A DNA stretch of 64,000 bases. Source: Roseivirga sp. GTDB taxonomy: Bacteria; Bacteroidota; Bacteroidia; Cytophagales; Cyclobacteriaceae. The stretch is from NCBI GenBank assembly GCA_029262895.1, contig JAJCYM010000075.1, positions 24,344 through 88,343 on the forward strand. Direction: 5' to 3'. Below the pieces are notes generated by a model, which did no database searches, was not told the DNA's origin, and saw only the letters and a list, made by a program, of their open reading frames with translations. Shown piece by piece: positions 52,458 to 62,413 of the stretch (positions are counted from its first letter, which is position 1; each line of letters starts with the position of its first letter). The position numbers and the translations under genes were made by a program.

Positions 52458-53003
52458 ATGGATCTCATTTCTTTTATCCCCGAAGAGGCACGCCAGGTTG
52501 GAAGTCGTTTTCGTGTTTTTATACGCCACTCTGGACTGACTTTGAAGCCTTTCACTTTTCCATTGCCACCTACAATTTGGAATCACATCACTTCGAAAGT
52601 TGAATTGGAAAAATTACCAAAATTGATAACCTGTGAACCTCATCATATTCAAATTTCAGGATTAATTAACTCATATGACGAAACGCAACCCACTGGTCCA
52701 TTTGGCCTCAAATTGTTCTCACCGAACAGAGTTCTTAAGAAAACAATTAATCATGATGACAGTATCCATGCAAAGATCTCTTACGATGTTGATCTTTCTA
52801 CACTTAATATCACACCTGAATTCAGTGGTAAAACTGGACTGAATGATGACAGAACCCAATTAGGAACCGGAAAACGACATTACTTTGTGCTGAGAAATCA
52901 GCCAGCCACTTCAGGTTGGCTTCCACATATCGAAATGGTACTACCCAGGTTGGGCGAGGATTATGGAGAGAAAGTAGACCTGGTTCTGGAAGTGGTGCGT
53001 TAA
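52458..53003 (+). CDS. Hypothetical protein
   Basis: 181 residues, no signal peptide or membrane helix, beta-rich ('SRFRVFIRHSGLTLKPFTFPLPPTIW', 'PHHIQISGLINSYDETQPTGPFGLKLFSP', 'PHIEMVLPRLGEDYGEKVDLVLEVVR'). No family recognised. It stands alone in a poorly occupied stretch: 244 bp lie upstream and 80 bp separate it from the convergent permease gene. The ATG at 52458 follows an A-rich run. Confidence 0.65.
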   Translation: MDLISFIPEEARQVGSRFRVFIRHSGLTLKPFTFPLPPTIWNHITSKVELEKLPKLITCEPHHIQISGLINSYDETQPTGPFGLKLFSPNRVLKKTINHDDSIHAKISYDVDLSTLNITPEFSGKTGLNDDRTQLGTGKRHYFVLRNQPATSGWLPHIEMVLPRLGEDYGEKVDLVLEVVR

Positions 53004-53083
53004 ACAGTTTGACTTAACACATTAAGGTGCCAAATACGTCTCTGCATAAACTGCAGAAGTTTTGTTAGTGCTTGTTTGCAAAT

Positions 53084-55753
53084 TCAATCCTGTCTCAAAT
53101 TAATTGCTGGATTGGTCAATACCGTTTTGATCACATGATAGCTTATGGTCAACAATACAATAGCCAATAGAATAATCCCCACATTGAAGTAGTAGGCGAA
53201 ATCCACATCAATGTGATAAGCGAAATTGTCAAGCCATTGCTGCATTACCAGATTGCCAATCGGAATCGAAATAATCAAGGCCAGTAACAAATTGATTAAG
53301 TAGCCCTTTGTCACCATAAAGTATAGGTTCCCTCTGGAAGCTCCCAACACCTTTCTTATGCATACCTCCTTTTGGATAAGTTGAACCGAAAAGGCAATAA
53401 GGCTCACCAGTCCAAGGGCAGATGCAGCAATCGCAACGATGGTAATTGGCCAAATCAGGGTCTTTAGGTTTTGCTCACCATTGTACTTAGTGGCTATATG
53501 ATCATCCAGTAAGTAGTATTCCATGGAGAAATCAGGAAATTGCTCCGCCCATTTATTACTAACAAAATCGATGGTTTCGGCTTGGTCATTCTTGGCCATT
53601 TTAATCATGATTCTTGAACCACGATCAATGGGTTTCATAACGAATACCACAGGTTTGACTTCCTCATACAAGGATTCGAAATACAAGTCTTTGACAACGC
53701 CAATGACCTTTTTGGTACCCATGGACGGTCCATTGTTTCGGCCATAGAGTTCAATAGAGTTCCCTATAGTAGCACCTTAAAAATCAAACAATTCAGCTGC
53801 CTTTTCACTAATAATGACGGCATCGGTCATATCGGGGCTTATTGCCTCGCTAAAACCCCTGCCCTCCAAAATTTTCAGGTCAAAAAGTTTAACAAAGGCA
53901 GAGTCCGCGGCTATGAACACCATTTCTACTTTGTCGGCCTCCGACATATGACTTGCCCTGAATTTACTGGTAGGCATCGGCCGTCCTCCTGGTACCCGAG
54001 CTCCCGAGCTTACACTCAAAACATTGGGGTTTCTCAATAGCTCAGTTCTCAGTGTGTTTTGTTTTAAGCCTCTTCTGGACGATACCACCATCACAGCACT
54101 TTCGTCAAAGCCGAGATCCTTATCGTTGATATAGGCTACTTGGTCTGAAATTACCAAGATGGCAAACAGAGAAAAAGTGGCAAACACCAGTTGGACAACA
54201 ACCAAAATAGACTTGAAGCTGAATTTTCTGTTGCCTTTGGTTAGTGCAACTTTGCCCAACAATTCGGAGCTCTTGTAGCCTGAAACCATCAATATAGGAT
54301 GCAAGGCGATAAACCCATTGAAGAGCAACAAACCCAGCGCAACTAGAGAAACTTCCTGAAACGAGAGTTGACTCAAGTTAAGCTGAGAGTCCAAATCAAT
54401 ATTGAGCAAAGGCATAATGAGGTAAATCACTGAAATGGATACCCCTATGGCCAAAATGGTCTGAAATAAAGACTGTACAAAAAACTGTATAAAGAGATCG
54501 CCTTTGCCAGCACCTAAGATTCTCTGCACTGCGACCGATTTTAGCTTTCTTAGATTATCGGCCGTTGTTAAGATCAGATAATTGAGGCAACCTACAATTA
54601 GGAGAAAGAAGGCGACTATGGTCAGTATCTGAACAAACTGATTGCTACCACCAACTTCTATTTCATTTTTGAGTTGAGATTTCAAATGTATATCTGTGAT
54701 CGGCTGCAATGTGAATTCAGCGTTCTTCTGTCCCTGGTATAGCGGTAATTGTTTGATATACTCGGCATTGGCTCGAGTTAAAAAAGCTACTGCCCCATCA
54801 TCAGAATTAAATTTTAGATAACCCCAAACCAAATTGAAATCCCATGTTTTGGCCACCGCTCCCTGATACCATGGGTTAACAGTACTTTCATAGTTGACTA
54901 GCAACTTTGGTCGGAAATGAGAGGTTGCCGGAAAATCTTTGATTACTCCTTTTACCTCTAGGTTGACAAACTGCCCGTTGAGGTGCAAATAGGAAATGAC
55001 CTTGCCCAGTGCCTTCTCGTCATCAAAGTACTTCCTTGCAATGGATTCAGTCAAAATCACATCATTGGGGCCAGTTAAGGCGGCCTCCTTGTTTCCTTCC
55101 AGAAATTCGAAGTCTAACACATTCAGTGCTTCTCGCTCAACAAAAAAGCAGCCTTCCTCCAAGTAGGAATCTTCATTGATTTTTATTCCCGCATCCGTTT
55201 GTGCCCTGATCATCCGAAAACCGGTGGCGATTTCTGCATTGTCAGCTATAAGTCTTGGCAATATGGGTGGTGGTATAGTAGCACTTCTATTCAGCACTCC
55301 CCCATCCGACTCGCTGTTCACTGTTAGTCGATAGATCAGGTTTGACTCTGGATGTTGACTATCATAGCTTCGTTCATGATTTACATAGGCCTTGGTGAGC
55401 AAAAAAGTACTGATACCAATGCCTAGGATAAGCATCTTCATACTGAAATAACCAATACTTTTGGAAGACCGAAAAAGGACTTTGATATTTCTGTAGATCA
55501 TGTTTATACTGAAATGAAGTTTGGTATTGTTGAATCCGGATTCTTCTCTTCCAAGAAAGCGAATCATAAACAGTAGAAATTCGCGGACCAGCAAGGTTTT
55601 GGCAATGACTTTGGAATGGCGCTTTAATTTCCATTGGTATATCTCCTCTAAGTCCCCGATAAAAACCTCGCTGTCATATTCATCGAGAATGAGTTTTAAA
55701 AGCTTCTTGATCCAACTCGGAAGTGGACTTTGCTCGGGTACCTTATTCAACAT
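53084..55753 (-). pseudogene. FtsX/MacB-type ABC permease interrupted by one in-frame TAA
   Basis: Read through the stop, the frame codes for 889 residues. The start at 55753 (ATGTTGAATAAGG) overlaps the PadR stop by 11 bases, as is usual for this gene pair; a start 36 bases upstream is also open. Parts in order: a ~75-residue N-terminal prefix domain ('SWIKKLLKLILDEYDSEVFIGDLEEIYQ'), a first TM helix, a large periplasmic MacB_PCD domain, an FtsX TM bundle, a second MacB_PCD domain and a C-terminal FtsX bundle ending 'NPAINLRQD'. The TAA at 53777-53779 lies between 'AAELFDF' and 'GATIGNSIELYG', with the same frame continuing, consistent with one substituted codon. These permeases respond to envelope stress or antimicrobial peptides; no ATPase is adjacent. 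Confidence 0.85.
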
Positions 55754-56060
55754 CCGGAATGAGTTTCCATAAAAATTGTCTTTCAGCATTGATGTGGCTT
55801 ACCGCTTCTCTTGCCTCAGCTGAAGCATTAAAGTGCCGTTGCCTGCGACCACCCCTTTCTGCGGTTGGGATGCCAAATTCAGAAGTCACCAGCCCTTTTT
55901 TCTCCATCCTTTTGAGTACAACATGCACAGCAGAAAGTGTAACGCGCTTCTTCATCAGGTCTTCGAATTTTTTAACCAAGTCGACTGCCGTTACCCCACT
56001 TTCCTGTAATAGGATAAGCAGTATCTGCTCTTCAAAATGTCCAAGATTTACCATTGTCAT
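55743..56060 (-). CDS. PadR family transcriptional regulator
   Basis: 105 residues with a winged-helix: 'HFEEQILLILLQESGVTAVDLVKKFEDLMKKRVTLSAVHVVLKRMEKKGLV' and the wing 'TSEFGIPTAERGGRRQRHFNASAEAREAV'. This is the short PadR type typically encoded immediately before FtsX-like permeases in Bacteroidota. Its stop overlaps the permease start by 11 bases, so the pair is translationally coupled and the regulator likely represses its own operon. Confidence 0.93.
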   Translation of the reverse strand: MTMVNLGHFEEQILLILLQESGVTAVDLVKKFEDLMKKRVTLSAVHVVLKRMEKKGLVTSEFGIPTAERGGRRQRHFNASAEAREAVSHINAERQFLWKLIPDVE

Positions 56061-56153
56061 ATATTGAAATAGGGCGCCATTACGATCAACCCTTATATCA
56101 TCAACAAGTTAGCATAAAATATATTATGCATACTTGTTAATCATATATAAAGT

Positions 56154-57248
56154 TTACTTTTTCCTTAAAGATGAAGGTGTGGTTCCTTCAAATTTTTTAA
56201 AAGCACTATTAAAGGAGGACAGGCTACTAAACCCGGTATCAAAAGCAATTGAGGAAATAGTAAATTTTTCGTTCTCTACTTTGGAAAGCATTTTTTTGGC
56301 CTCCCGAACTCGATAATAATTAATAAAGTCATTAAAGTTTCGCTTGGCATATTGGTTGATTACTGAAGAGGTTTTTTGAGTGCTTTTCCCAACCAATTCA
56401 CTTACTGAAGCAAGCGATAAATCTGATTCTAAGTACCGTTTTTCATCAACGATCAATTGAGTGATTTTATCAAACAACTCGGTGTTATCATCTTCAACTT
56501 TAAAAACAGCGCCCTCGATATCGGTCACCTTTAATTGAAAAGCTTTAAAACTGAGAAAATAGATAGCTGTAGAATACACTATCGGGCCAATGATATAAGG
56601 CACTTCATCATCGACTATGTTTAATACATACGAGATCCAAATAAGTACAAACCCAATAATCAGCAGGTTTAACCAATCCAATATGGCCTTTTGTGATTTT
56701 GTTTGAACCGCCTTCTTGTAATTGTTACTTACGCTTTTCACCATTCTCCAGGCCATGAAAATGTAAAAAGCAAAATGGAGGTAAATGAAAATAAGCGCAC
56801 TGCCAAATACGATAATGGACCATCTTTCATTTTGCAATGATCCTTGAGTCATAAAAAAACTCATGATGAAAGTGAAAACAAATGGGGCCAGTTCTAATCC
56901 GTAGTTTTTTGGCAACTTAAAACTAGCGCGTGTCAATCCCATTACATACCACCTGAGCAAGGGGCCTATTAATAATAGAATGGCCAAGCCCGCATAAATG
57001 AATACGGGTTCTAATCCATCGCCAAAGTTCATCATTACAGATTTGCCTATCCTGAACGCCATAAAAATCAGAATTAGACCTAATAACAGGTTAGGCAGTG
57101 TTTTTTTCTTTTTGAAAAAACATAAATAGACAGCGAACAATACCCCATGTAAAAGGCCTGCGCTACTCACTATAATAAGAAGTATGTCTAAAAAACTCAA
57201 TGAGGAAATTTCATCCAACTTAGGAATATTTGTGTAAAAAGAGCGCAC
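56154..57248 (-). CDS. Membrane-anchored AraC family regulator
   Basis: 364 residues: about seven hydrophobic segments to ~residue 230 ('LSFLDILLIIVSSAGLLHGVLFAVYLCFF', 'YAGLAILLLIGPLLRWYV', 'LAPFVFTFIMSFFMT'), then an AraC domain with 'LSLASVSELVGKSTQKTSSVIN' and 'FTISSIAFDTGFSSLSSFNSAFKKFEGTTPSSLRKK'. Same layout as the proteins at 13.7 and 60.8 kb. It is upstream of nothing obviously regulated, but the DJ-1-like gene is 69 bp away on the same strand. Confidence 0.9.
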   Translation of the reverse strand: MRSFYTNIPKLDEISSLSFLDILLIIVSSAGLLHGVLFAVYLCFFKKKKTLPNLLLGLILIFMAFRIGKSVMMNFGDGLEPVFIYAGLAILLLIGPLLRWYVMGLTRASFKLPKNYGLELAPFVFTFIMSFFMTQGSLQNERWSIIVFGSALIFIYLHFAFYIFMAWRMVKSVSNNYKKAVQTKSQKAILDWLNLLIIGFVLIWISYVLNIVDDEVPYIIGPIVYSTAIYFLSFKAFQLKVTDIEGAVFKVEDDNTELFDKITQLIVDEKRYLESDLSLASVSELVGKSTQKTSSVINQYAKRNFNDFINYYRVREAKKMLSKVENEKFTISSIAFDTGFSSLSSFNSAFKKFEGTTPSSLRKK

Positions 57249-57317
57249 AAATCACAAAGGATTTATGCGCTCTAAACCAGCCTGAATTATACGGGCATCA
57301 ACTAATTATCATTCCTT

Positions 57318-58412
57318 TTATGAATTGTTTTTTGCGAAGGAAACCAATCCGACTATGCTAAAAAAACGTCCTATCTTTCCTTGCATAATGGCCATTACAC
57401 CGTGCGATGCTATTACTATTCTATCAGCTGGTTTGCGCTCTTGAGATGCCATTGTCACTATTAGTTCCTTGGCTTTCTCCATGCCCTCGTTTTCATAAAC
57501 GCTCAGCACTTTTACTGCATTCTCTTCTGCAGTAATCTGTCTGTATTTTGGCGTATGACCTAACTGTTGTATCATGGTCTCCGCCAGTTTCCACGTAGAC
57601 CAAGGGTTTTGTCCGGTGACCAAATTTTCATCATGGCTAATGTTCTCCAAATACATGGCCCCTTCATTAAACTGTGCCCCTTGAGCAGCCAACTTGTCCT
57701 GTAAAAGAAAAGGGAATATCGTTTTTGCATTTTTGATCAAAAGCAACTCTTCATTGTTTGTAAACCCACTTACTCTTTTGTTTTCAATTAGTGGACGTCC
57801 ATTGTCTAAGGTCACATTGACCAAGGCTGCTGGTCCATGACAAACCGCACCTATTACTTTACCAGATTGATAATAGTTGCGCACAATGGCTTGGATATCC
57901 TCATTTTCCGGAAAGTCAAACATCGCTCCTTTTCCTCCTACAAAAAACACGGCTTGATAATCTTCCGCAACTACATCATTCATGGCAATGGTATGACTCG
58001 TTTTATACTGGGCTATCGAATCGTTTAAAAACGCATAATCGAATTTCCCCATGTCATCACCATCAAGAACAACTGGTGGTTTACCGCCCAATGGGCTGGC
58101 TATATCAACATCATAACCGTTTGCTTTAAAGACATAATAGGCACGTGATAATTCTGTTAATTCATAGCCAGTGCTTTTACCGCTAGTTCCCATTTCTGCA
58201 CTGCTGGTGACAACAGCTAATATCTTTCCTCTATGCGGGATAATATTTTCAGATAAATATGTCAGGTTTTCAACCGAACTTGTTTTTACATCTACGTTCA
58301 TTTCTTCTGAGGGAAGCAACCTGATAAACCAGATTCCAAAAGAAACGAGCACAACTATTAAACTTGTGACTGAGATGATGGTCCATTTAAGGATTGGATA
58401 TTTTTTAAGCAT
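57318..58412 (-). CDS. Membrane-anchored DJ-1/PfpI family protein
   Basis: 364 residues. An N-terminal transmembrane segment ('WTIISVTSLIVVLVSFGIWFIRLL', ~10-33) places the enzyme at the membrane facing the periplasm. The DJ-1 domain has 'GKILAVVTSSAEMG', 'YVFKANGYDVDIASPLGGKPPV', 'AVFFVGGKGAMFDFP' and the nucleophile elbow 'IGAVCHGPAALVNV' (Cys in CHGP), with the Glu/Asp-Pro features of the Hsp31-like branch (glyoxalase III/chaperone). The C-terminal ~90 residues ('HTPKYRQITAEENAVKVLSVYENEGMEKAKEL') are an extra domain not seen in ordinary DJ-1 proteins. Role is inferred as carbonyl stress or detoxification. Confidence 0.85.
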   Translation of the reverse strand: MLKKYPILKWTIISVTSLIVVLVSFGIWFIRLLPSEEMNVDVKTSSVENLTYLSENIIPHRGKILAVVTSSAEMGTSGKSTGYELTELSRAYYVFKANGYDVDIASPLGGKPPVVLDGDDMGKFDYAFLNDSIAQYKTSHTIAMNDVVAEDYQAVFFVGGKGAMFDFPENEDIQAIVRNYYQSGKVIGAVCHGPAALVNVTLDNGRPLIENKRVSGFTNNEELLLIKNAKTIFPFLLQDKLAAQGAQFNEGAMYLENISHDENLVTGQNPWSTWKLAETMIQQLGHTPKYRQITAEENAVKVLSVYENEGMEKAKELIVTMASQERKPADRIVIASHGVMAIMQGKIGRFFSIVGLVSFAKNNS

Positions 58413-58611
58413 GCCTTTTACTTTATTGTTAGGTGGCGAAATAAAGTACTCCTGTATGCAAAGGCTGAAGAAATGATAATTCCGTCAGAGTAAATATTAT
58501 TTAATTAGACTCAACCACCTAAGCTAGTGGGTGAAGAATGTCCACTAGGAAGAAAGGACAGGTCAGTTTGACGAAAATCAGTCCTCTCTCCTTTTATCGA
58601 TCGCCTTCTCC

Positions 58612-59361
58612 CTATTTCTTTGGCATACTATATACTTGTTCATCGATTTCGGAATTCCACTTCACACTTTTTGCTGTCAAAACTTGAAAGGTTTCCCCAT
58701 CATACTTCATAGTGATAACAAAGGGATACATAAGACCATTGACCGCACGATAGTCAGTATTATAAGCTTGCATCAATTGCCCTTGATTAGGTCCAGAAGC
58801 TACAATGGACTCCGTAAGAACAGGCAATTTTCGTTTAGTATCAATGTAGAGAAATACCACATTTTCAACCTCTTTTCCATTAACCCATTGTGGCCGTTTG
58901 GTTATTTTGATTTTGTAGGCATCAACCCCTTCTACACTTTCTGTTCCCATCAGTTGGACAGTATAGCCACGTGCTGCCCAGTTATGACCAGGAAAGGGAA
59001 AATCATCGGTCAGCAATATTGTATTCTTGGTTTCATCGTCACCTTTCGCTTCGGGTTGTAATTGTGAATTAGATCCCCATACCGTTTTACCGTCTGACGC
59101 GATAGCCACATACTCCATTCCGTTGATTTGTAAAGTGGTCTTCTGCCTTCCTTGTTGGTCCATTACCCGATGAAAAGGCAGTTCCATACCCTGGGTGATT
59201 AACTTGGCCATGCCGCTAACCTCAAATGATTTAACCTGATCCCAATTCTTCTGTCCACCGGAAACTTCCGTGTAGTCAGCCATAATTTCACTGGCTGATT
59301 GTGCCTTAACCTGAGCAAAACTTAACGTCACCAGGGCAATTAGAATAGTTACTTTTTTCAT
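58612..59361 (-). CDS. Secreted LolA-like/DUF protein
   Basis: 249 residues; signal peptide MKKVTILIALVTLSFAQVKA-Q. The mature part ('SASEIMADYTEVSGGQKNWDQVKSFEVSGMAKLITQGMELPFHRVMDQQGRQ', '..YIDTKRKLPVLTESIV') has the repeated-strand pattern of the LolA/LppX-like beta-sheet fold, widespread in Bacteroidota as periplasmic or outer-membrane lipoprotein-carrier-type proteins. It lacks a lipobox. No specific cargo can be given. It lies 63 bp downstream of the retropepsin-like gene, same strand. Confidence 0.8.
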   Translation of the reverse strand: MKKVTILIALVTLSFAQVKAQSASEIMADYTEVSGGQKNWDQVKSFEVSGMAKLITQGMELPFHRVMDQQGRQKTTLQINGMEYVAIASDGKTVWGSNSQLQPEAKGDDETKNTILLTDDFPFPGHNWAARGYTVQLMGTESVEGVDAYKIKITKRPQWVNGKEVENVVFLYIDTKRKLPVLTESIVASGPNQGQLMQAYNTDYRAVNGLMYPFVITMKYDGETFQVLTAKSVKWNSEIDEQVYSMPKK

Positions 59362-59424
59362 AGTTCTTGTTTTAATTTATTTTGAGTGTTTGATTATAGT
59401 TGTGCTTCTGTGAGTTATTTGATC

Positions 59425-60720
59425 CTATTTGAATCGGATAAACATAGACTCGAAATTCATGATCATTACATCAAACTTTGAAATGAGATCTTGCCCTATA
59501 TTGCCATAAGAGTATAAATCTGACGTATTGAGATTTTCCGGGAATAATGCCACAGGCCTGATGGAAATAAGACTATCGTTTATCCTAGGTTGGAATTCTA
59601 CATAGTATCCTTGCACAGTTGTATCTCCTGCACCTCCGGCAAAACGGACATCGGTCAGGTCATAGTTAGCAAGTACATCCGCTCTATTTTGCTCAAAGTA
59701 CTGCTGGTAAAGTGCTGTTCGTGTGGCGCCACTGTCAAATGTAAAATGCATATCACCCCGAGCAGTTTCTAAGTTGATAATAGGCGTTAAAAACTCAATG
59801 GCAAGATTTGATTTGTAGTCTAAATCACTCTTTTTGGGAATAAAGACGTCATCATTTCGTAGAAAGTGAATCTCGTTCATCGCCTCGATTGCGGGAAAAC
59901 CCAAAATGCCCTTGACTTGATAATTGAACTGAGACATAAACAAGGCTTCATCGGGAAACACCAGGAAGACTATGTTTTTAAAACGCATCTTCCCTATTGT
60001 GATTTCTGACGAAATTCCCACTTTCGCCTCCATCAGTTCTCCTGTGACAGTACCCACGCTTACACTTACATCAATAACATCAATGTTCATTTCTTTCGCC
60101 TGTGATTCGATTATCACAGATAGGTTGGCACCGGTATCGAATATGAAGGGATGTTCCTCACCACTTTCAGTGAGATATAGATTTTTAAGTCCAACTTCAT
60201 CTCTAAAAAGCTTGATTTTAGAATCGCCATCAAACTCGACCTGCTGTTTGGGGTAATCTATCAAGGCTTTCCATATGATGTTATTGTTTTTGATGCTCCA
60301 GAGCTCTTCTTCTCCGACTACATCTGTGAAATCTGAAATTAATTGCTCTGACACTTTATGGGCAAGTGCATAATCAAAAGTCTTAACCGCATTCGATAAT
60401 TGGACGTTTAGAACATCCTTTAGCTCCTCCCTATTTAATGTATTAGTGTAAAGACTTAGAAGTCTGTTAACCTGCTCTTTAGAAATTCCTACTTTGTTGA
60501 ATAGATTATTAAGAGTGCCTCCAATTCTTAGCCTATTCTGCTCGTCCAGTTGCTCTTTATTTTCATTGTAAAATGCTTTAGCCTTGAAATACGACTTGAT
60601 ATTTAAGAGCGAATCAAGATTATTGACTACGATGGTACGATCATCATTTGTCTTTGCCCTTTGAGGCTGACAACTGGCAAATAATGATATCACGAGAAGC
60701 AATGAGGTTAACTGTTTCAT
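59425..60720 (-). CDS. Lipoprotein with two retropepsin-like (clan AA) aspartic protease motifs
   Basis: 431 residues with a lipoprotein-type signal (MKQLTSLLLVISLFASC, Cys17). Two half-sites of the pepsin/retropepsin type are visible: 'HPFIFDTGANLSVI' (D-T-G-A) and, about 120 residues later, 'MHFTFDSGATRTALY' (D-S-G-A). Retroviral-type proteases are dimers with one motif each; here two are in one chain, as in bacterial two-lobed 'aspartyl protease' family proteins. The N-terminal ~180 residues are helical ('LNREELKDVLNVQLSNAVKTFD'). Activity is plausible but unproven. It is a membrane-anchored periplasmic or outer-membrane protein. Confidence 0.85.
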   Translation of the reverse strand: MKQLTSLLLVISLFASCQPQRAKTNDDRTIVVNNLDSLLNIKSYFKAKAFYNENKEQLDEQNRLRIGGTLNNLFNKVGISKEQVNRLLSLYTNTLNREELKDVLNVQLSNAVKTFDYALAHKVSEQLISDFTDVVGEEELWSIKNNNIIWKALIDYPKQQVEFDGDSKIKLFRDEVGLKNLYLTESGEEHPFIFDTGANLSVIIESQAKEMNIDVIDVSVSVGTVTGELMEAKVGISSEITIGKMRFKNIVFLVFPDEALFMSQFNYQVKGILGFPAIEAMNEIHFLRNDDVFIPKKSDLDYKSNLAIEFLTPIINLETARGDMHFTFDSGATRTALYQQYFEQNRADVLANYDLTDVRFAGGAGDTTVQGYYVEFQPRINDSLISIRPVALFPENLNTSDLYSYGNIGQDLISKFDVMIMNFESMFIRFK

Positions 60721-60797
60721 AGGTTTTTATTTCCTTGAAACAATGATAGTATACCAGAAAGAGTTGTTAGTTGTGATACTTGAACTCGAACAAAATA

Positions 60798-61883
60798 TTA
60801 TTGACTTTGGTCTTTAAACTGCTTTGCGGTGATGCCTGAGAATTTTTTAAAAGCGGCATTGAATGAAGATCTCGAGTTAAAGCCTACTTCATACATGATC
60901 TCATAGATTTTATAATCTTCATAAACAGGGTCTAGTAGCATTTTCCTGGCCTCTTCTATTCTCAATGAATTGATATAATCGTAAAAATTCCTATTGAAAT
61001 TTTCGTTGATCACTTGAGATAGATTCTTGGTATGTGTTTTTAACAATAAGGCCAGCGAAGACAAATCAATTTCATCATCTAAATATGGCTTACTAGTTAG
61101 CATCAACTCCTTAAGTTTCATGGCCAGGGCTTCACTTTGTGGTTTCGATAATATAGAGTCTTTATACTTCTCGGTCTCCTTGATCTCATTTCGAGTCTTA
61201 TAGAACTGATAAACCAATCTGAGCTTAAGTATGACAGTTCTTAAGAGCAGGAATAAAACGGACAACGCAAGGGCTATGAAAGTGTAGCGGTACTGCAAGC
61301 GTGGCGTCAGAAAAAAGGTCTCCACTATTGCTGTCAGGTATACGAATGTGAGGACAATGACTGTATTAAATAGATTTAACCATTTGATTGATGAGTTATT
61401 CGTATGGTGATAACCCTTCAAAACAATCACCTTTTTAGAAGCCAGGTCATTGATGGATAAGAGTAAATAAAATCCGAAATGGATGAGGACGAAGAAAGTC
61501 AAATATGGTTCTATCGAGGAAGTCAAATTGAGCAGTGCGGCCAAAAACACAAGCCCTCCCATTAACATATGTCGGTAGAACTCTCTATATCCTATCAATT
61601 GATTTGATAAGGCAGTCTTGACGTGAAAACGCATTGTAGGGCCTGTCAGTAAGGCTATGGCGGAAACAAGCTTTGGAATTGCCAGGGCACTAAACACCAT
61701 CAAATGACTTGAGGTTATGCCGATAAGGACAAGGCCACCTAGGAGGTAAACAAACCTACTCTTTACTCCTTTGAGCTTTTGTCTGATCAGATACACCACA
61801 ATACAAAGGACAATGAAGGTTTGAGCCATTCGAATTAGATCGAAGGAAAGCTCATACACGGTCTGTTCTATGGGGTCAATCAC
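60798..61883 (-). CDS. Membrane-anchored AraC family regulator
   Basis: 361 residues from a GTG at 61883 that overlaps the stop of a small upstream gene (GTGA). Seven or so hydrophobic segments reach to ~residue 220, then an AraC domain: 'IDLSSLALLLKTHTKNLSQVINENF' and 'YKIYEIMYEVGFNSRSSFNAAFKKFSGITAKQFKDQSQ'. It is the third protein of this type in the window. The GTG start and the overlap suggest translation depends on ribosomes finishing the upstream small gene. Confidence 0.88.
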   Translation of the reverse strand: MIDPIEQTVYELSFDLIRMAQTFIVLCIVVYLIRQKLKGVKSRFVYLLGGLVLIGITSSHLMVFSALAIPKLVSAIALLTGPTMRFHVKTALSNQLIGYREFYRHMLMGGLVFLAALLNLTSSIEPYLTFFVLIHFGFYLLLSINDLASKKVIVLKGYHHTNNSSIKWLNLFNTVIVLTFVYLTAIVETFFLTPRLQYRYTFIALALSVLFLLLRTVILKLRLVYQFYKTRNEIKETEKYKDSILSKPQSEALAMKLKELMLTSKPYLDDEIDLSSLALLLKTHTKNLSQVINENFNRNFYDYINSLRIEEARKMLLDPVYEDYKIYEIMYEVGFNSRSSFNAAFKKFSGITAKQFKDQSQ

Positions 61884-62092
61884 TTAGAAGAAATATACAA
61901 ACTTCTACCAAGTACAAGCAGCAGTGCTGTTAAGGCAGACAGCGCTTGGCGTATCAAGAACATATTGGATGCTGCTACTTCATTGAACAGGGCACTCTCC
62001 CTTAAAAAAGGAGTAATGAAAGCATTAATAGAAAATATTAATACGCCAGCAGCAGATAAAGAAATGGCACAATAGCCTGGGTACTTATGCAT
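61880..62092 (-). CDS. Small two-helix membrane protein, coupled to an AraC gene
   Basis: 70 residues, with two hydrophobic helices ('GYCAISLSAAGVLIFSINAFITPFL' and 'MFLIRQALSALTALLLVLGRSLYI'). No family recognised. Its TGA stop shares bases with the GTG start of the downstream membrane-anchored AraC regulator, which is the main support that it is real. It may be a sensor partner or an upstream coding segment controlling the regulator. Confidence 0.6.
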   Translation of the reverse strand: MHKYPGYCAISLSAAGVLIFSINAFITPFLRESALFNEVAASNMFLIRQALSALTALLLVLGRSLYISSK

Positions 62093-62413
62093 ATAGAATT
62101 CAAGTGGCGATGGACCTTATCAGTGAATTCTAAACTAATTTAGTAATTCAAATAATGGGTTCGACTTCTTGAAGTCGGCATAAATTAAGGCAGTTCGGCC
62201 TTGCCCGCGCTTACCCTAAAGCTAATTGGTCAACTCCTCAGAATGATGGGCTTCTTTTCCAAATGCTCAACTCCTTCTCTCACACATGCAGGTGTTCAAT
62301 ACCCTTGAGGTAATAATCGAAGTACTACTTCACCCGAATCTGAGAATCTTTCTAATTTTCTTCTTTAGATCAATAATGGGGCTCACCCAGCTAGGAGGAT
62401 AGAATTACCCTAT
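62093..62413. other. Intergenic region, no gene seen
   Basis: 321 bp between the small membrane-protein gene and the M1 peptidase gene, both on the minus strand. It should contain the promoter of the former. A perfect palindrome CGACTTC-TTGA-AGTCG-type hairpin sits around 62162-62177 ('cgacttcttgaagtcg'). The minus-strand text around 62310-62340 has a short open stretch reminiscent of a peptidase C-terminus, too short to call. Confidence 0.4.

Noticed and set aside
62300..62345. Minus-strand fragment resembling the end of a prolyl oligopeptidase-type enzyme (FDYYLKG)
   Set aside because: Only about ten residues match and stops follow; too short to call a pseudogene.
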